Of a DNA stretch of 64,000 nucleotides, positions 10,741-23,038 are shown in pieces. This stretch comes from Trissonchulus latispiculum (lineage: Eukaryota > Nematoda > Enoplea > Enoplida > Ironidae). Location of the stretch: positions 61,504 to 125,503 of the forward strand of contig JASAND010000754.1 of NCBI GenBank assembly GCA_030248195.1, in the 5' to 3' direction. Each line of letters opens with the position of its first letter. The first letter of the stretch is position 1. A model generated the notes under the pieces. That model did no database searches. It was not told the origin of the DNA and saw only the letters and a list, made by a program, of their open reading frames with translations. The position numbers and the translations under genes were made by a program.

Positions 10741-12364
10741 CCCACAGTGGGTCCGGTGTGGGTCAAAAATGAAAGGCATCAAAAGTGGTCATGTTTGGTA
10801 TCAAATGAAAGCCCCTGGCAAGGCGATCAACTTTTGTCATTGTACCACCCCCAAAAAGTGGCCCTACCGACCTGTGGGTGGGTGCCCCACCCACAGTGGG
10901 TCCGGGGTGGGTCAAAAATGAAAGTCTTCAGAAGTGGTCAAGTTTGGTATCAAATGAAAGCCCTTGGCGAGGCGATCAACTTTTGTCATGACACCACCCC
11001 CAAAAAGTGGCCCCACCGACCTGTGGGTGGGTGCCCCACCCACAGTGGGTCCGGTGTGGGTCAAAAATGAAAGTCTTCAAAAGTGGTCAAGTTTGGTATC
11101 AAATGAAAGCCCTTGGCGAGGCGATCAACTTTTGTCACTATACCACACCCAAAAAATGGCCCCACCGACCTGTGGGTGGGTGCCCCACCCACAGTGGGTC
11201 CGGGGTGGGTCAAAAATGAAAGTCTTCAGAAGTGGTCAAGTTTGGTATCAAATGAAAGCCCTTGGCGAGGCGATCAACTTTTGTCATGACACCACCCCCA
11301 AAAAGTGGCCCCACCGACCTGTGGGTGGGTGCCCCACCCACAGTGGGTCCGGTGTGGGTCAAAAATGAAAATCTTCAAAAGTGGTCAAGTTTGGTATAAA
11401 ATGAAAGCCCTTGGCGAGGCGATCAACTTTTGTCACTATACCACACCCAAAAAATGGCCCCACCGACCTGTGCGTGGGTGCCCCACCCACAGTGGGTCCG
11501 GTGTGGATCAAAAATGAAAGTCTTCAAAAGTGGTCAAGTTTGGTATCAAATGAAAGCCCTTGGCGAGACGATCAACTTTTGTCATTACACCACCCCCCAA
11601 AAGTGGCCCCACCGACCTGTGGGTGGGTGCCCCACCCACAGTGGGTCCGGTGTGGGTCAAAAATGAAAGTCTTCAAAAGTGGTCAAGTTTGGTATAAAAT
11701 GAAAGCCCTTGGCGAGGCGATCAACTTTTGTCATTGCACCACCCCCAAAAAGTGGCCCCACCGACCTGTGGGTGGGTGCCCCACCCACAGTGGGTCCGGT
11801 GTGGGTCAAAAATGAAAATCTTCAAAAGTGGTCAAGTCTGGTATCAAATTAAAGCCCTTGGCGAGGCGATCAACTTTTGTCACTATACCACCCCTAAAAA
11901 ATGGCCCCACCGACCTGTGGGTGGGTGCCTCACCCACAGTGGGTCCGGTGTGGGTCAAAAATGAAAGTCTTCAAAAGTGGTTAGGTTTGGTATCAAATGA
12001 AAGCCCTTGGCGAGGCGATCAACTTTTGTCATTACACCACCCCCAAAAAGTGGCCCCACCGGCCTGTGGGTGGGTGCCCCACCCACAGTGGGTCCGGTGT
12101 GGGTCAAAAGTGAAAGTCTTCAAAAGTGGTCAAGTTTGGCATCAAATGAAAGCCCTTGGCGAGGCGATCAACTTTTGTCATTACACCACCTCCAAAAAGT
12201 GGCCCCACCGACCTGTGGGTGGGTGCCCCATCCACAGTGGGTCCGGTGTGGGTCAAAAATGAAAGTCTTCAAAAGTGGTCAAGTCTGGTATCAAATTAAA
12301 GCCCTTGGCGAGGCGATCAACTTTTGTCACTATACCACCCCCAAAAAATGGCCCCACCGACCTG
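10741..12364 (+). repeat. 149-bp satellite array, about 11 units
   Basis: The phrase CCCACAGTGGGTCCGG recurs at 10741, 10890, 11039, 11188 and so on with a constant 149-bp step. The last unit ends near 12364. Units are close to identical. Units starting at 10890+11039 and 11188+11337 share paired variants (CTTCAGAAG then CTTCAAAAG), hinting at a 298-bp higher-order repeat in that part. Because 149 is not a multiple of 3, the long open frames across it are artefacts of the repeat. Confidence 0.95.
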
Positions 12365-12543
12365 TTGGCCATGGCTGGCCAGATCTAGTTCAACTGGTTC
12401 AAAGTTGAACCAGTTCCTGGTTCAAGCTGCTGGAGATATAGCTGGATGGCTGAGAGCTTGTATACAAATGCCTATGGCATTTTTAAAGCTCCTTGTATCA
12501 GTAAGCACACGGCTGGAAAGGGAGCCTTTAAAACGACAGAAGG

Positions 12544-13357
12544 ACAAGTAATGAAAATGCTCCTCCGGAGCATGAAAAAGTAATATGGGCGGTGGTGAGG
12601 TTCTAAAATCAAGAGAGGACTAGTTTTAAAAATGCTTAATATGGGGGCTAGGTTCAAAAAAAGAAGAGGACTAGGTTGTGGGCGAATTAATATGGGCACA
12701 GCTTCGCCGAGCAACCCATATTCGCGGGCTTTCACGCTTCGCCATGGCGATTGTCATATACAATGCCATTATTGTCAGTCAATAATAACAATTCCAGCAG
12801 TTAAACAATCGCTGCAAGTTGCTTGCATAGAAAGTTATGTAGATTAGCTAGGTATATATACAAACGTAAACTATACTAATTTGTTTGTGCTGGACTATGG
12901 CAAGCAACGAGAAAAAACAACCAAGGCTATGATTGTAAAGCTAGCGGTTCAATGGAAATACAAGATCGTCGGAGAGAGTCCTGAAATTATTGCTGAAATA
13001 TAGACTTTTCTTATAAATGGTTAAAATGCACAGTAAATGTTAAGAGTTTATTGGAAGAAATGTTTGCTTTCATTAGCACTCGTTTATCAGAGTTGTATAT
13101 TATTTACGCACCGTAACTAAATCTGAACACTGGTATACATATACATATGTAATATGTGTAAAACTTTTTCAGTCCGCGAATATGGGTTGCTCGGCGAAGC
13201 TGTGCCCATATTAATTCGCCCACAACCTAGTCCTCTTCTTTTTTTGAACCTAGCCCCCATATTAAGCATTTTTAAAACTAGTCCTCTGTTGATTTTAGAA
13301 CCTCACCACCGCCCATATTACTTTTTCATGCTCCGGAGGAGCATTTTCATTACTTGT
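12544..13357. mobile_element. Foldback element with arms of about 190 bp
   Basis: Positions 12544-12735 and 13172-13357 are near-perfect inverted copies beginning ACAAGTAATGAAAATGCTCC. The first 34 bases contain the small palindrome GCTCCTCCGGAGC. The roughly 435-bp middle is AT-rich and non-coding. I found no clear target duplication. Confidence 0.75.
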
Positions 13358-15193
13358 TTATACCTAGACTTCTTTTCAGATGTCATTAAGCTTTGACTTT
13401 GATCGGATGTGACCTAAACACCAACATTTCTAGTAGCAGTTGTGAGAGAGTTATCATTAGTACATTCATTGTGCATGTGTATGAATGGAGGAGGACACCA
13501 TATTTAAATTTTTAAGTTTTAATTTTTTTAAATTTAAATGTTTGGGAGGAACCAACAGGCCCGCACCCAGGATTTTAGAAAGGGGAGGATCCAAGGTCTA
13601 GCAGAAGGGGGTTCATGGTCAAACCTGAAAATAATTTAGTGCGGAGCTCACTTAACGTTGCAAAATGTTTGCCCTTTCACACCAAAAGCATTCACTAACT
13701 GCTTAATTCTTTCAAAAATAGTGAGATTTTCTATAAAAGTGATTGAAAATTTCATTTTGCAATTTATAGTCATCTCAAAAGGGGTGGGTCTAGGACCCTT
13801 GAACCCTCCCCCTGGGTGCGGCCTTGGATACCAAGTATTTTTCGAACAATGCTGCTAGCTAATAAACTATATAAATAAACTATAAATATTTGGTATTTCG
13901 AATTCGTCTGTAAACTGGCGGGAGTATATATGTGTACTTTGCAAGCTACCTTCCAAAAAAGGCTTTGTTCATAGCGTCATTTATGTTCCGCATTACCGCA
14001 TTTATGTGTATGCTTTTTTCTGATCACCTTTACCCTGCTGTTCAGGCTTGCCATATAGAACATTACCTACCCTATTACCATTATTGATATACTAGCGTAT
14101 GCACACATTTCAAACTGTTTGATGTTCTGTTATCATCGTTGCAAGTATTGTTATCAGATTATGCATAGCTTAACTGCGTTTATGAATGTCCTATAAGATA
14201 CCTTTATGGTTATAAAGTTATCAAGCGAATGCTATTGTCACTGGCTGTTGGCTTGTTGGCGCTATTCTGTATCACTGATTTATTTGGTGTGCCTGATTTT
14301 AAACTTGTCGCAGGTTTTTAGTTGAACCGTCCGTTGTTTTAGTTGCTACAGTGTGTACTGTGAAGGCGAACACGTTACCATAGTATGTTGCAACTATTAA
14401 GCTTATATATATGTCTTATTTTACATTCTGCGGTTTGCTTATTTATAGTAGTTTGAGAATTTTTTGACAAATCTAATTTTTCAATAGCTTTTTCTTATTT
14501 TGACGTTTTTCCTATTTCGTATGAAGAGATGTCGGCTTTTTCAAATCATCTCCAAATGTTCTCCGCTTGAGCTGATGCTGATTAAGGCTCTTTACTTTTT
14601 CTTCTAGCATACGTGAAGTAATTCAACGTTCTGAGAATTGTACTAGAGGCTTAGAAGTTAATTGAATTTTTATGTTTGTCTAGTTTACTGTAAATTGGAC
14701 TAAGCTCTTTCGAAAATTTGCAGCAATTTTTGAACTGTCAGCGAAACTACGTAAGTAGGATCTGATATTGTTCGTTCCGTCTTGCGATGGGATTTTTTCG
14801 AGGATAAATTCTAGGTTAAAAATTTTTAAAAACTTCGTTTGCCCTCAACTTTAGATCAGACCTCCCTCCTAGGTGCCAAAAAGAAAATGGCTATTTTCAT
14901 TGCAAATCTGTTATATATTTCGCTCCGGACCACATCACCCGTTTCAGTGTTGCCCCCCTTCTTCTAAATTCTGAACTGAATGCTTACGCCGGTGACTTAG
15001 TCCTTGGTGTGCGAACTGTCAAAACATTTAGCCAGTGATAAAACTTACACATCCTTGCTAGTCTGCAAATTTCTGGTTTTGTGTATGTATTATTTTCTTT
15101 TCTTCAAGAAATCTGAAGTATATACATTTTTTGTCAATTTCTTCTTCTTCCTGTTCCTGGGCCAATCCTGGAAATCCAATGTGGCTGGGACGG
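13358..15193. other. Gene-free stretch
   Basis: AT-rich sequence with a possible acceptor followed by a short open frame at 13380-13412 (10 codons then TGA), a G-rich repeat fragment at 13559-13830, and otherwise nothing I can assign. It ends at the 3' tail of the LINE copy on the minus strand. Confidence 0.5.
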
Positions 15194-16711
15194 CTAGAGC
15201 CGGCCCACATCCCGGAGAAAAGCCAGTACCCTTGGAGGACCCTTGGAAAGAATGTCAAGCCTTGGCCTGGTTCCGAGATGGCGTCGTCGGGGATTTGTGT
15301 GGGAAGGGCAGTGCAGAAGAAGGTGGGCTAGATCTTCCTCTGCATGCCCACAATCTGGACAGGCAGGGGTCTGGGATATCCCCATGCGGAATTTCTGAGA
15401 CGCAAGGAGCAAGGAATGTCCCTTGCAGCGTAGCTGAGAGAGAGTAACTGTTTCTCTCCGGTTCAAGTTAGCTTCCAGAGCTGGGTCGACGGGGACGTTC
15501 CCGTCGAAGATATTTTCACTGTCACATTGGGCCCAAAGTCTGCGGCATTCTTCCCTGACAAAGCGTTTGATGGCTGCCTTAGCAGATAGCATATCTACCC
15601 CGATGTTGCTTTGGTCCAGGGAGGCGGCTGATTTTGCAAGTTGATCTGCAGCTTCGTTTCCACTTATACCCACATGGCTGGGTACCCATTGCATTGTAAT
15701 GTGGGTACCTCGAGCGGACACCGAGCAGAGATAGTCCCAGATTTCCTTCTCCAGGACTGATACAGGTTTCAAGGGGCCGCTTTGGATTTTTTGGACCAGA
15801 GATTTTGAATCCGTGCATATTCTTATCTCCGCCGTGGTTTCAGGAGTGTTGTGCGAGACCCATTTCAGACAGCTGAGGAAGGCCGTTTCCTCGGCCCTTA
15901 GGCTGGAGCACAAGTGTCCCGCAGCCGTTTCTAGGTTTGCCAGGACGTTTCCTCTTCCATCGGTTACGATGGCTCCAACTCCACCGCTTCTGTCTTCGCC
16001 GGTGACTGCACCATCGGTCCAGATGGTGTAGTTGGCGTCTGGCAGTCTGCTGAGGGCCTCATAGGTGGCGGTCCGCAGTTCCGCGTCGGTTAGTTCATCT
16101 TTGCGTCTGTTCCCCAGAACTGGGACTGAGTCGAAGCAGGATAGGTTTTCAGGGTAGTCGCAGGGACAGACGGTCGGCAGGCATAGAGGTTCTCTTCTTT
16201 TGCCCGTCAGTTCCGTGGATTCCAGATATCTTTTGCCGCACTCCCTCCAGGAGTCTTGGGAGGGCAGGCGTTGTCGGATAGTGCGTTCGCAGATTTCAGC
16301 TCTGGGATTGGCTTCCGGGAGTCGCCGGCCCTTCTCGACTCCAGTCATGACCAGTTCCCTGGCCCGAAGCGAGAATGGCATGAGGTTTGCCTCCAGGCGG
16401 GCATAGTCAGCGGGTGTGCCCGGCAAGCAGCCGGTAATCTTCCTTATAGCCTGATTCTGCACAGATTCTAGCTTCCCTGCTGTTGAGGCAGAAATAGATG
16501 GAAACCAAGCTGAGGCTGCATACTCCATCAAAGATCTGATGTAGGAGATAAAGATCATCCGCAGATCTTCTTTAGAAGGACCCCAGCTGCGCCCTGCCAG
16601 GGCGCTGAGGATGGCGATGCGCTTCTGCGCTCTGGATCTGACGTCTGCTACATGGGGGGCAAAACACAGTTTCCAATCAAACTTCACGCCCAGGAAGCTC
16701 AATGTTCCCAA
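15130..16711 (-). mobile_element. 5'-truncated LINE (RT C-terminus + RNase H)
   Basis: One 505-codon frame (16711 down to 15194) starts inside the thumb region of a reverse transcriptase (motif FLGVKFDWKL, then SYIRSLMEYAASAW). It continues into an RNase H domain (WTDGAV...; ETAFLSCLKW; CTDSKS; WVPSHVGISGNEAADQLAK) and ends in a zinc-knuckle-like CPDCGHAEEDLAHLLLHC. The endonuclease and the RT core are missing, as in ordinary 5' truncation. The 3' end carries a short GAA run followed by TTGAC, shared with the copy at 55,580-56,999. RNase H plus this order places it in the I/R1/ingi-type group. The frame is intact, so the copy is young. Clade assignment is not certain. Confidence 0.85.
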
Positions 16712-17284
16712 TGATATTATCTTTAACGATAGAAAGACACTCCCGTGGTCCTATTCAAAATTTTAATTTAAAGCTAGGATTTGCTCTTCTCCCAATCTCA
16801 TATATATAGAAGGATACTGGTTTTAATATCTGGGTCAACTTTAGTGCTTAGATTTTTCCTTTCAGTTCCGGTAAAGCTTATCTTGGTGAGAGCCTGAGAC
16901 AGTCTCTGTTTGATTTAGAATCCTTAATTAAGTTAGTTGACTTGTCCTTAGAATGTTTCCGATCCAACTGTGAAATGTTAATAACCCTCATCTATTTATA
17001 GCTCTTGTCGCACGTTGTGAGGTTTTTTCGGGTTAGTCTTTAGTTTTTAATTGGGAGGGTTTTTTGCGTCTGTTATGAATGTTCAAAGTTTTGCCCTTGT
17101 TTCAACAAGGGATAAATTTATTTGGAAAGGTTAAATTTATTGGTCCTGCTCTAGTCTTAATCTCAGCATTGGTTTAGTCGATAACATTTTGCAGTTTTCA
17201 GGGTCTCAGTTCCGAAACTGTTTCAAAAATGAGGCTACGCTGATGATATTTGGTTTATCAATATTTTTCCTGTTTTTATTTCAG

Positions 17285-20200
17285 CGTCTTTTGCTTGGTA
17301 ACGGTGTCAGTCATAAAGCCATGCCTGGAGAGGCTCCTTCAGAATCTAGTCGTGTTGTCAGTTGCAAGGCTATCCTTGTATTCTTGGCCTTTCTTAATAT
17401 AGTAAGCAAGAATTTAATATGTTGCCTGTTATCTATCACGCAGTTCCAGACTACGTACATAGTCGGACAGTTGTAATATAATAGTAATAAGGAATAATTA
17501 AAATCATAAGAAAGTACAGTAATTTCTGACTCAATTGGTGTTATCGTTGGAAAAGGGAATGTAAAGAACTTTGTGAGAAGTAAAGAAGATTTTTAAACGA
17601 AATGTTTCTTGCCTTTTCGAGTTCTCCATTGCTGCCATTTTCTAGAACGGGTTCATTGAAAAATAATTGGCAATTTCAGTACACTAGTGTCTTGGCTGGG
17701 GACAGAAATCAAGCGGATCGAAGTTGTAATATAATTTAACATTTTAATATTTAATATTTCATATTTTAAATATTTTAATATTTTAATATTTAATATTTAT
17801 TAATAAATTTATTTTACTGTACGTATTTGCCCTGTATCAGTCTGTACCATTTTAGTTTCGGTATTTTTGACTTAAAATTTTAATCGGCTAAAAATCGAAC
17901 AGTGTTTGAGTTAGTGACTTTCAATTCTCTTCTCCGTTGTCAGTCCTCACCACAGTAGCTTAACGGCTTCCATTGAGTGGGGAATGAACAATTAAACATT
18001 TGTTAGCTCATTAATGGATTACTTTTTTCTAGGGTATGAATCTTGGTGTAATTGGCTCAACGTTGCCAGATTTGCAGGCCAAGTCTGGTACGGGTGTGAC
18101 CCAGTTTCAGTCCGTTGTGGCCTTGGTGTCAGCAAATGCGGCTGGAGCCGTCTTTGGTGTACTTTTTGGTGAGACTGTCGCTGCTGTAATCTTATTTTTA
18201 GCTATAAACGTTTCTTCCAATCAGCAAAAACCTTAGACTTATGGTCTCTCTGATGTTTATGTTGCGCATGTAATAATATCTGTGAAAACCGTCTTCAGTG
18301 ATTTATAATATCACTTTCCGATGGATGTCCGCGCCTAGAGACATCTCTTTTTATCTTATCTTATTATGTGTGATAATGTTTTGGAAGAGTTCTGTAGAGC
18401 AACCGGCCTAACTAACTTTCTCTTTTGCGAGACTACAGTTTGTATCGTTGAAATCGAACTGGTGATTTATCAAATCAGGAGCTTAATAATGCTTTCGGTC
18501 GGACTACTCTGTTTCCATTCATCATTGACACCTTTTTTCTAAACGGTTTCATTGATTTTTTGCTTTGTGTAATGTATATTTGTTTTGGTTTTCATTATTT
18601 ATTTCTTGTATATATTTTGTATTTCATAGGCACAATGGTGTATAGGATATTGAATGCCCTGTTTGTTATGATGGGATCATTGACAGTATTATCAGTTTTG
18701 TTGCTCATTATTCCGTGGAAGCTCAGCCTGTCCAGTATATCACTTCTTTGCATTATACAAGGTTTCTGTCTTGGACTGTTGGAAAGAGGTGCGGCTAACT
18801 TCTTAAGTTACATTAAATCCCAAATTATTGCCGGGCTTCCATTGAATATTCTCCTCTCAAACTAATTGAGAATTTAGTCCGGTTCTGTATATTGCGCCCT
18901 TTTACAATTTTTCGTACCGTTAGGGGGTAAACTCGGATATCATTTCTTCGTTATTCTGTAACTGCACCACTTCAAGTTTGACTTTTTTAGCTTGCCTGCT
19001 ATCCATTGATACTGCTGTTTACACGGCAGCAGTGTATGGATTGAGTTGTATGTAAGTAGTTTTTGCACAATGTGGCTAATTTGTTTTTCAGGCGGCTATA
19101 GTATGATGTCTGTCCTGTGGCGCCGCAACTATCGTGTCTATCATTCCTTCTATCTGGCCCTGGCCCTGGGCGGTCTTCTGGCCAGTCTCGTCACCTCTCC
19201 CTTTGTCTTCAGTCACTTCGTTCCACCCTCCTCCTCCTCCTCCCTTTCCGTGGATGGAATCAGCAGTAGTAGTAGTCCTGGAAGTAGCAGTAGTTCAGAT
19301 TCAGTCACCACAGTACCGGATTCGGCTCAACAGCTGCTTCGAAAGGTATTGAAACGGATTCCCAGACAGGAAGATAATCCAACCTCCTTGGATGGAAGGA
19401 TGGATTTGTCAGTGTTTAACCAATCCAGTCAGTTTGGGAGTCTGAATGGTAATGGGACAGATGTTGATGGTGACGACGGAAGTAATCTAACTACTACCAC
19501 TACAGCTATGATGACGCCGTCAAGGTTCGTTGATAGCTAGAGTATACATATATTTTTTAGTTTTTGAAGACGTTGGTGGTGTGCTCTTGAATGTTGAACT
19601 TCTGTTCCGTGAAGTAAATGTTGCGAAGAATGACTATGCTGGTTTTAGAGTAGGAAAACTGGATTTCTACAACCAAGACATCAAGTCAGTAAATCTGTCT
19701 ATTGATAGTTTTGTTCGTTTGTTGTGTCAATCTGGCTTATTTTTAGGACAAAATTTATGGGGGGATATGGGGAGGGCTCAAAGTTGCCCCTCCCCCTTCG
19801 ATTGGGGGGCTCACCAGAATATTAGTGGGGGGCATATTAGTTTTTGAAAACATTTTGAAAAGTTTTACGTTTTTTGTATAAAAATTGCCAAAAATCGCTA
19901 GAAAATGACTAGTTTTAGGGGATTTTTACGCTAAAATAGCGAAAATGTCGTTAAAATTCCGGCGACACCGGAAAAGTTTGGGTAAAAATGGTGAAATCTG
20001 GCAATTTTTTGGGTTATGGGGGAGGTCAAAATTTATGGAGGGGCTTTTATGGGGGACCTCGAATGGGGGGGGGGGGAGGCTCCCTCAGTAAAAATAAGCC
20101 AGTCAATTTGGCTGTGTCAAAGCTATATATTTAAAGAAATTGTTAACATTTTCTGTTTTAGACCAGCTAAGCCCAGCCTAGCGGATGGTTCGGATCATGG

Positions 20201-21794
20201 AAAGCAGGATACCTGGGAGGATACGAAGCGAAAGAATCGACTCCAGTTAGAGCAGCAACCGAAACCAGTTGATCCGGGCCCCCTATCCTACGATCTGCAA
20301 GAACAGCCGCAGTTGTTAGCAGTTGACAGTCTTGCTCAGCAGGAAGTGGCCAATGAAACTGTCGATAATGCTACTACAACGACAGTAGTGGTACCGGTCG
20401 ATCCCCAGTCTCCGACTTCCTCACCGCCTCCACATCTACTCACCCTGAGTACGACGACGATCCAATCCAGTACTCAACCGAGGACCACTACCGCCTTGCC
20501 TTTTGAAGTCTTTTCGTCATCTTCAATCCCTGTTACTGCGTCGACTAGGACCACCTTTGCCCCGGCTACAGATGCAACTCCAATCTCTTCTACCACCACC
20601 ACTGTACCGTCGGAGAGTAGTACTACATCGGTTGCAGTTTCGACAGGGCCCGGTTCCACCTATTGGAATCGAATGATTGACGGTGTGCGTGCCTTGAATC
20701 GAACGGAATTTGCTTATCTGGTTCTGGCCATCCTATCACTGCTCTCTGCACTGAGCTATCTGGGCATCTGTTGTATGATGCCCTGTAAAGTCTACAAATC
20801 TGATCTCACATCAACCGCTGCTGGCCCTCTAGGAGGAGGGGGCGGGCCCGAGTTTCGAACCACTGGGGGTGCAGCTCGCTATTTTCGATATACCTGGTTG
20901 GCTATGATTCTGTTTTTCATCCTCGTCGGTGGTCTGGATTCGACAGTCTACAATCTGTTGACCGTATTCGCAGTCGTGGCCGAACATCAGGATCAGGCAG
21001 CCGGCGTTCTCCTAAATACGCTCTATTGGGCCGCTCTGGTACTGAGTCGTCTGTTTATTTTGATCTTTTGTACCACTAGCTCCCCTGGCCCTCAAAAATC
21101 CCGTTCCGGTGGTCCCGGTGAAATTGTTAGTCCGATTATCGTCCTCACATCCTGTATCTCGCTGGCCCTGATATCGGCTGCCGTCCTATCCGTCTTTGTT
21201 GACTTTCACTCGGCCATCCTGTGGGTGGGTGTGGCCCTGTTCGGTCTGGGTCTGGGTCCACTGCGCCCGGTCAGCTATGCCTGGCTGGATCGCCAGCTCC
21301 AGTTGACCGGTCACTGGTACTGTTCCTTTGCCCTGACCGCTGGTCATCTGGGTCGACTGATTGTCCCAGTGACCACCAGCGTTTCCATGATTACCCACTC
21401 CCCGCGTGATCTCCTGTTTGCCATGTTGGTTGTGATGCTGACCGGGGGCCTTTGCTTTGCCCTGGCCAGTCGCCTGATTCGTCGAGCTGTCCAGTTGGGT
21501 ATGCTGGCCTCCTGGTCCGCCACTCTTGGGAGTGTGGGTTTCGGTGGGGGCGCCGCCTACGCAAATGGGGGCGTCTCGGCTGGCTCGCTGGGTTCCCGGC
21601 TTTATCAGCCCGGCCCGGGCCCGGACGATCCGGACTTTGAAATGGATCAGATTGTGGAGCTGGACCCTGACGACCCGTTCGATGAGATGGTTCACTTTGA
21701 TCGAAATCGGGATTTTCGATCAACTGTCAATCGAAAGTCGTCCTCAGGACAGGAAGATGAGGGCGCTTTTGGAGCATACTTTATGGCTCGATAA
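17285..21794 (+). CDS. MFSD4-like major facilitator carrier, six exons
   Basis: The exons join in phase: 17285 (ATG 17321)-17401, 18033-18168, 18630-18788, 18991-19051, 19102-19524 and 20162-21794, giving 830 residues from ATG 17321. The frame is open back to an acceptor at 17284 (TTTTATTTCAG), so upstream coding exons or a trans-splice site are possible. Membrane helix 1 and the following GVIGSTLPDLQAKSG are typical of the MFSD4/NaGLT1 family. The segment with SIDTAVYTAAV and VYHSFYLALALGGLLASL matches the conserved helix 4-5 region. A long Ser/Thr/Pro-rich loop follows (exons 5-6, low complexity), then helices including GGLDSTVYNLLTVFAV, the C-terminal half of the 12-helix fold, and an acidic tail with DPDDPFDEM. 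It should be a plasma-membrane solute carrier; some family members carry glucose or urea, but the substrate here is unknown. Intron 5 holds G-rich repeat debris (19740-20100). The exon 4/5 acceptor was chosen at 19101 because the earlier CAG breaks the frame. Confidence 0.8.
19740..20100. repeat. G-rich MITE-like debris in intron 5 of the carrier gene
   Basis: Two G-rich blocks containing AAATTTATGGGGG-type words (about 19747 and 20028) enclose AT-rich sequence with repeated AAAATGG/CGAAAA words. It resembles the G/C-run elements at the left of the window, but I could not define ends. No splice signal suggests that it is coding. Confidence 0.45.
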
Positions 21795-22280
21795 GACTTG
21801 GTTGAGTTTTAGGAGTTAGGCTTTAATCTTGGTTTTAGAGCCTTACTGCTCGGAAAAGAACTAATCTTATCAGATTGAAAAGAAAATGTTTCTCACAAGT
21901 TTAAGGAACTTTGACTCATCTTTTGTATAACTCAAGTCTTGGTATTGTTTTTCGTTGTTTATTTGAAACTTCACTGTCACTGTGCTGTCTCTCTCTCTCT
22001 GTGATAATCATTTTACTTTGTGTAAGTAGGTTTGCGTTGTGTAGAGTGTGACGAATGTTGCGGATTTATTTATTGCGAGATATCTCTTATTATACTAATT
22101 GCAGTGCAATTAAAGGACGTGTTTGTATTGAATAGGCTAGATTAAGGAACGACGTAAATGTACAATATAGGAAATATTGGTGTGCTAAGCCTAAGTACAC
22201 GGTTGTTGACTCTGAATGTTACATTTCATGAACAACTAGAAAAATCACGATAAATAGTGATTTAATGTAAGAAATGAAAT
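21795..22280. other. 3' flank of the carrier gene
   Basis: AT-rich sequence after the stop codon, presumably 3' UTR. No canonical AATAAA is obvious close to the stop; the nearest is in GGAATAAATACC near 22720. No gene seen. Confidence 0.4.
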
Positions 22281-22289
22281 TGCCACTTC

Positions 22290-22450
22290 AGTACGTGAGA
22301 CCCGAAATTCGGGCCTCGGGTGGGATTCGAACCCACGACTTTCGGATGAACGCTCCGACGCTCTGGCAACTTAGCTATCGAGGCTACAGTCGCACCAAGC
22401 TAGAAGGAGTTCGTATCCAATCCAAATTGAAGTGTAAACATGATTACCTA
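22290..22450 (-). repeat. tRNA-derived repeat with conserved leader and hairpin
   Basis: The minus-strand tRNA-like body spans 22384 to 22313 (72 nt). It has a good 7-bp acceptor stem (GCCTCGA/CCGAGGC with one wobble or mismatch), a perfect anticodon stem TCGGA/TCCGA and a perfect T-stem GTGGG/CCCAC with box B GGTTCGAAT. The loop GCGTTCA lacks T33, and the D-stem is imperfect, so it is unlikely to be a working tRNA. It is preceded by the leader ending CTCCTTCTAGCTTGG and followed by the hairpin CCCGAAATTTCGGG, as in two other copies. Confidence 0.65.
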
Positions 22451-23038
22451 TTTTCGTGGCTTAGTTTAGTGTGACTCCCAAATCACGTCACTAGCCCTAA
22501 CTGGCGGATCAGTTATTAGTTGGGGTTGATCCGTGGAGTGGGTAGGTCTGTTGTAAATTGAGTTCTTTTTTGCCATTTTTAGTAGTTGGGGTTGATTCGT
22601 GGAGTGGGTAGGTCTTTTGTAAATTGAGTTCGTTTCTGCCATTTTTATAACGGGTTAGAGTTGTTCATATTTTGTTAATTGATATCCATCACGATTTGAC
22701 TCATCCTACTGTGGTTATTGGAATAAATACCTGCATTTGGATAAGACTCATCTCATTTTTTCGAGCGATATTGGCCTAATTCGATAAACAATGCAACCCA
22801 GCTTTATTTGAAGTCAGTACCTCAAACACCTACGACTAGGGCTTGCAATAAGTACGGTCTGTCATATCGTGACTCTAGCACCAGGGTTTCATACCCGACA
22901 TAAGCTTTAGAAAACATTGCAAGTTAACAATTACACTGAATGAAGGCGGGAGTAGATGTATGGTGACTTTCAAGAAAATGTTTCGAACAAAAGAGAGTAG
23001 GGGTCTTTTCCAGATTACCCCCCCCCCACCACTCAAAT
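22451..23038. other. Gene-free stretch with a short tandem duplication
   Basis: Two near-identical 70-bp units (about 22517-22585 and 22585-22650, each with GTTGGGGTTGATCCGTGGAG or a one-base variant). A G/C-run end (GGTCTTTTCCAGATTACCCC) at about 22999 resembles the termini of the foldback elements at 31741 and 59352. No gene recognised. The 5' end of the following retrotransposon may lie in here. Confidence 0.5.

Noticed and set aside
10630..12408. Long open frames repeating CGWVPHPQWVR-type segments
   Set aside because: They are the 149-bp satellite read in rotating frames; 149 is not divisible by 3 and no start or splice context supports translation.
21186..21723. Open frames antisense to the last MFSD4-like exon
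   Set aside because: Mirror frames of a GC-rich coding exon; the sense strand explains the sequence.
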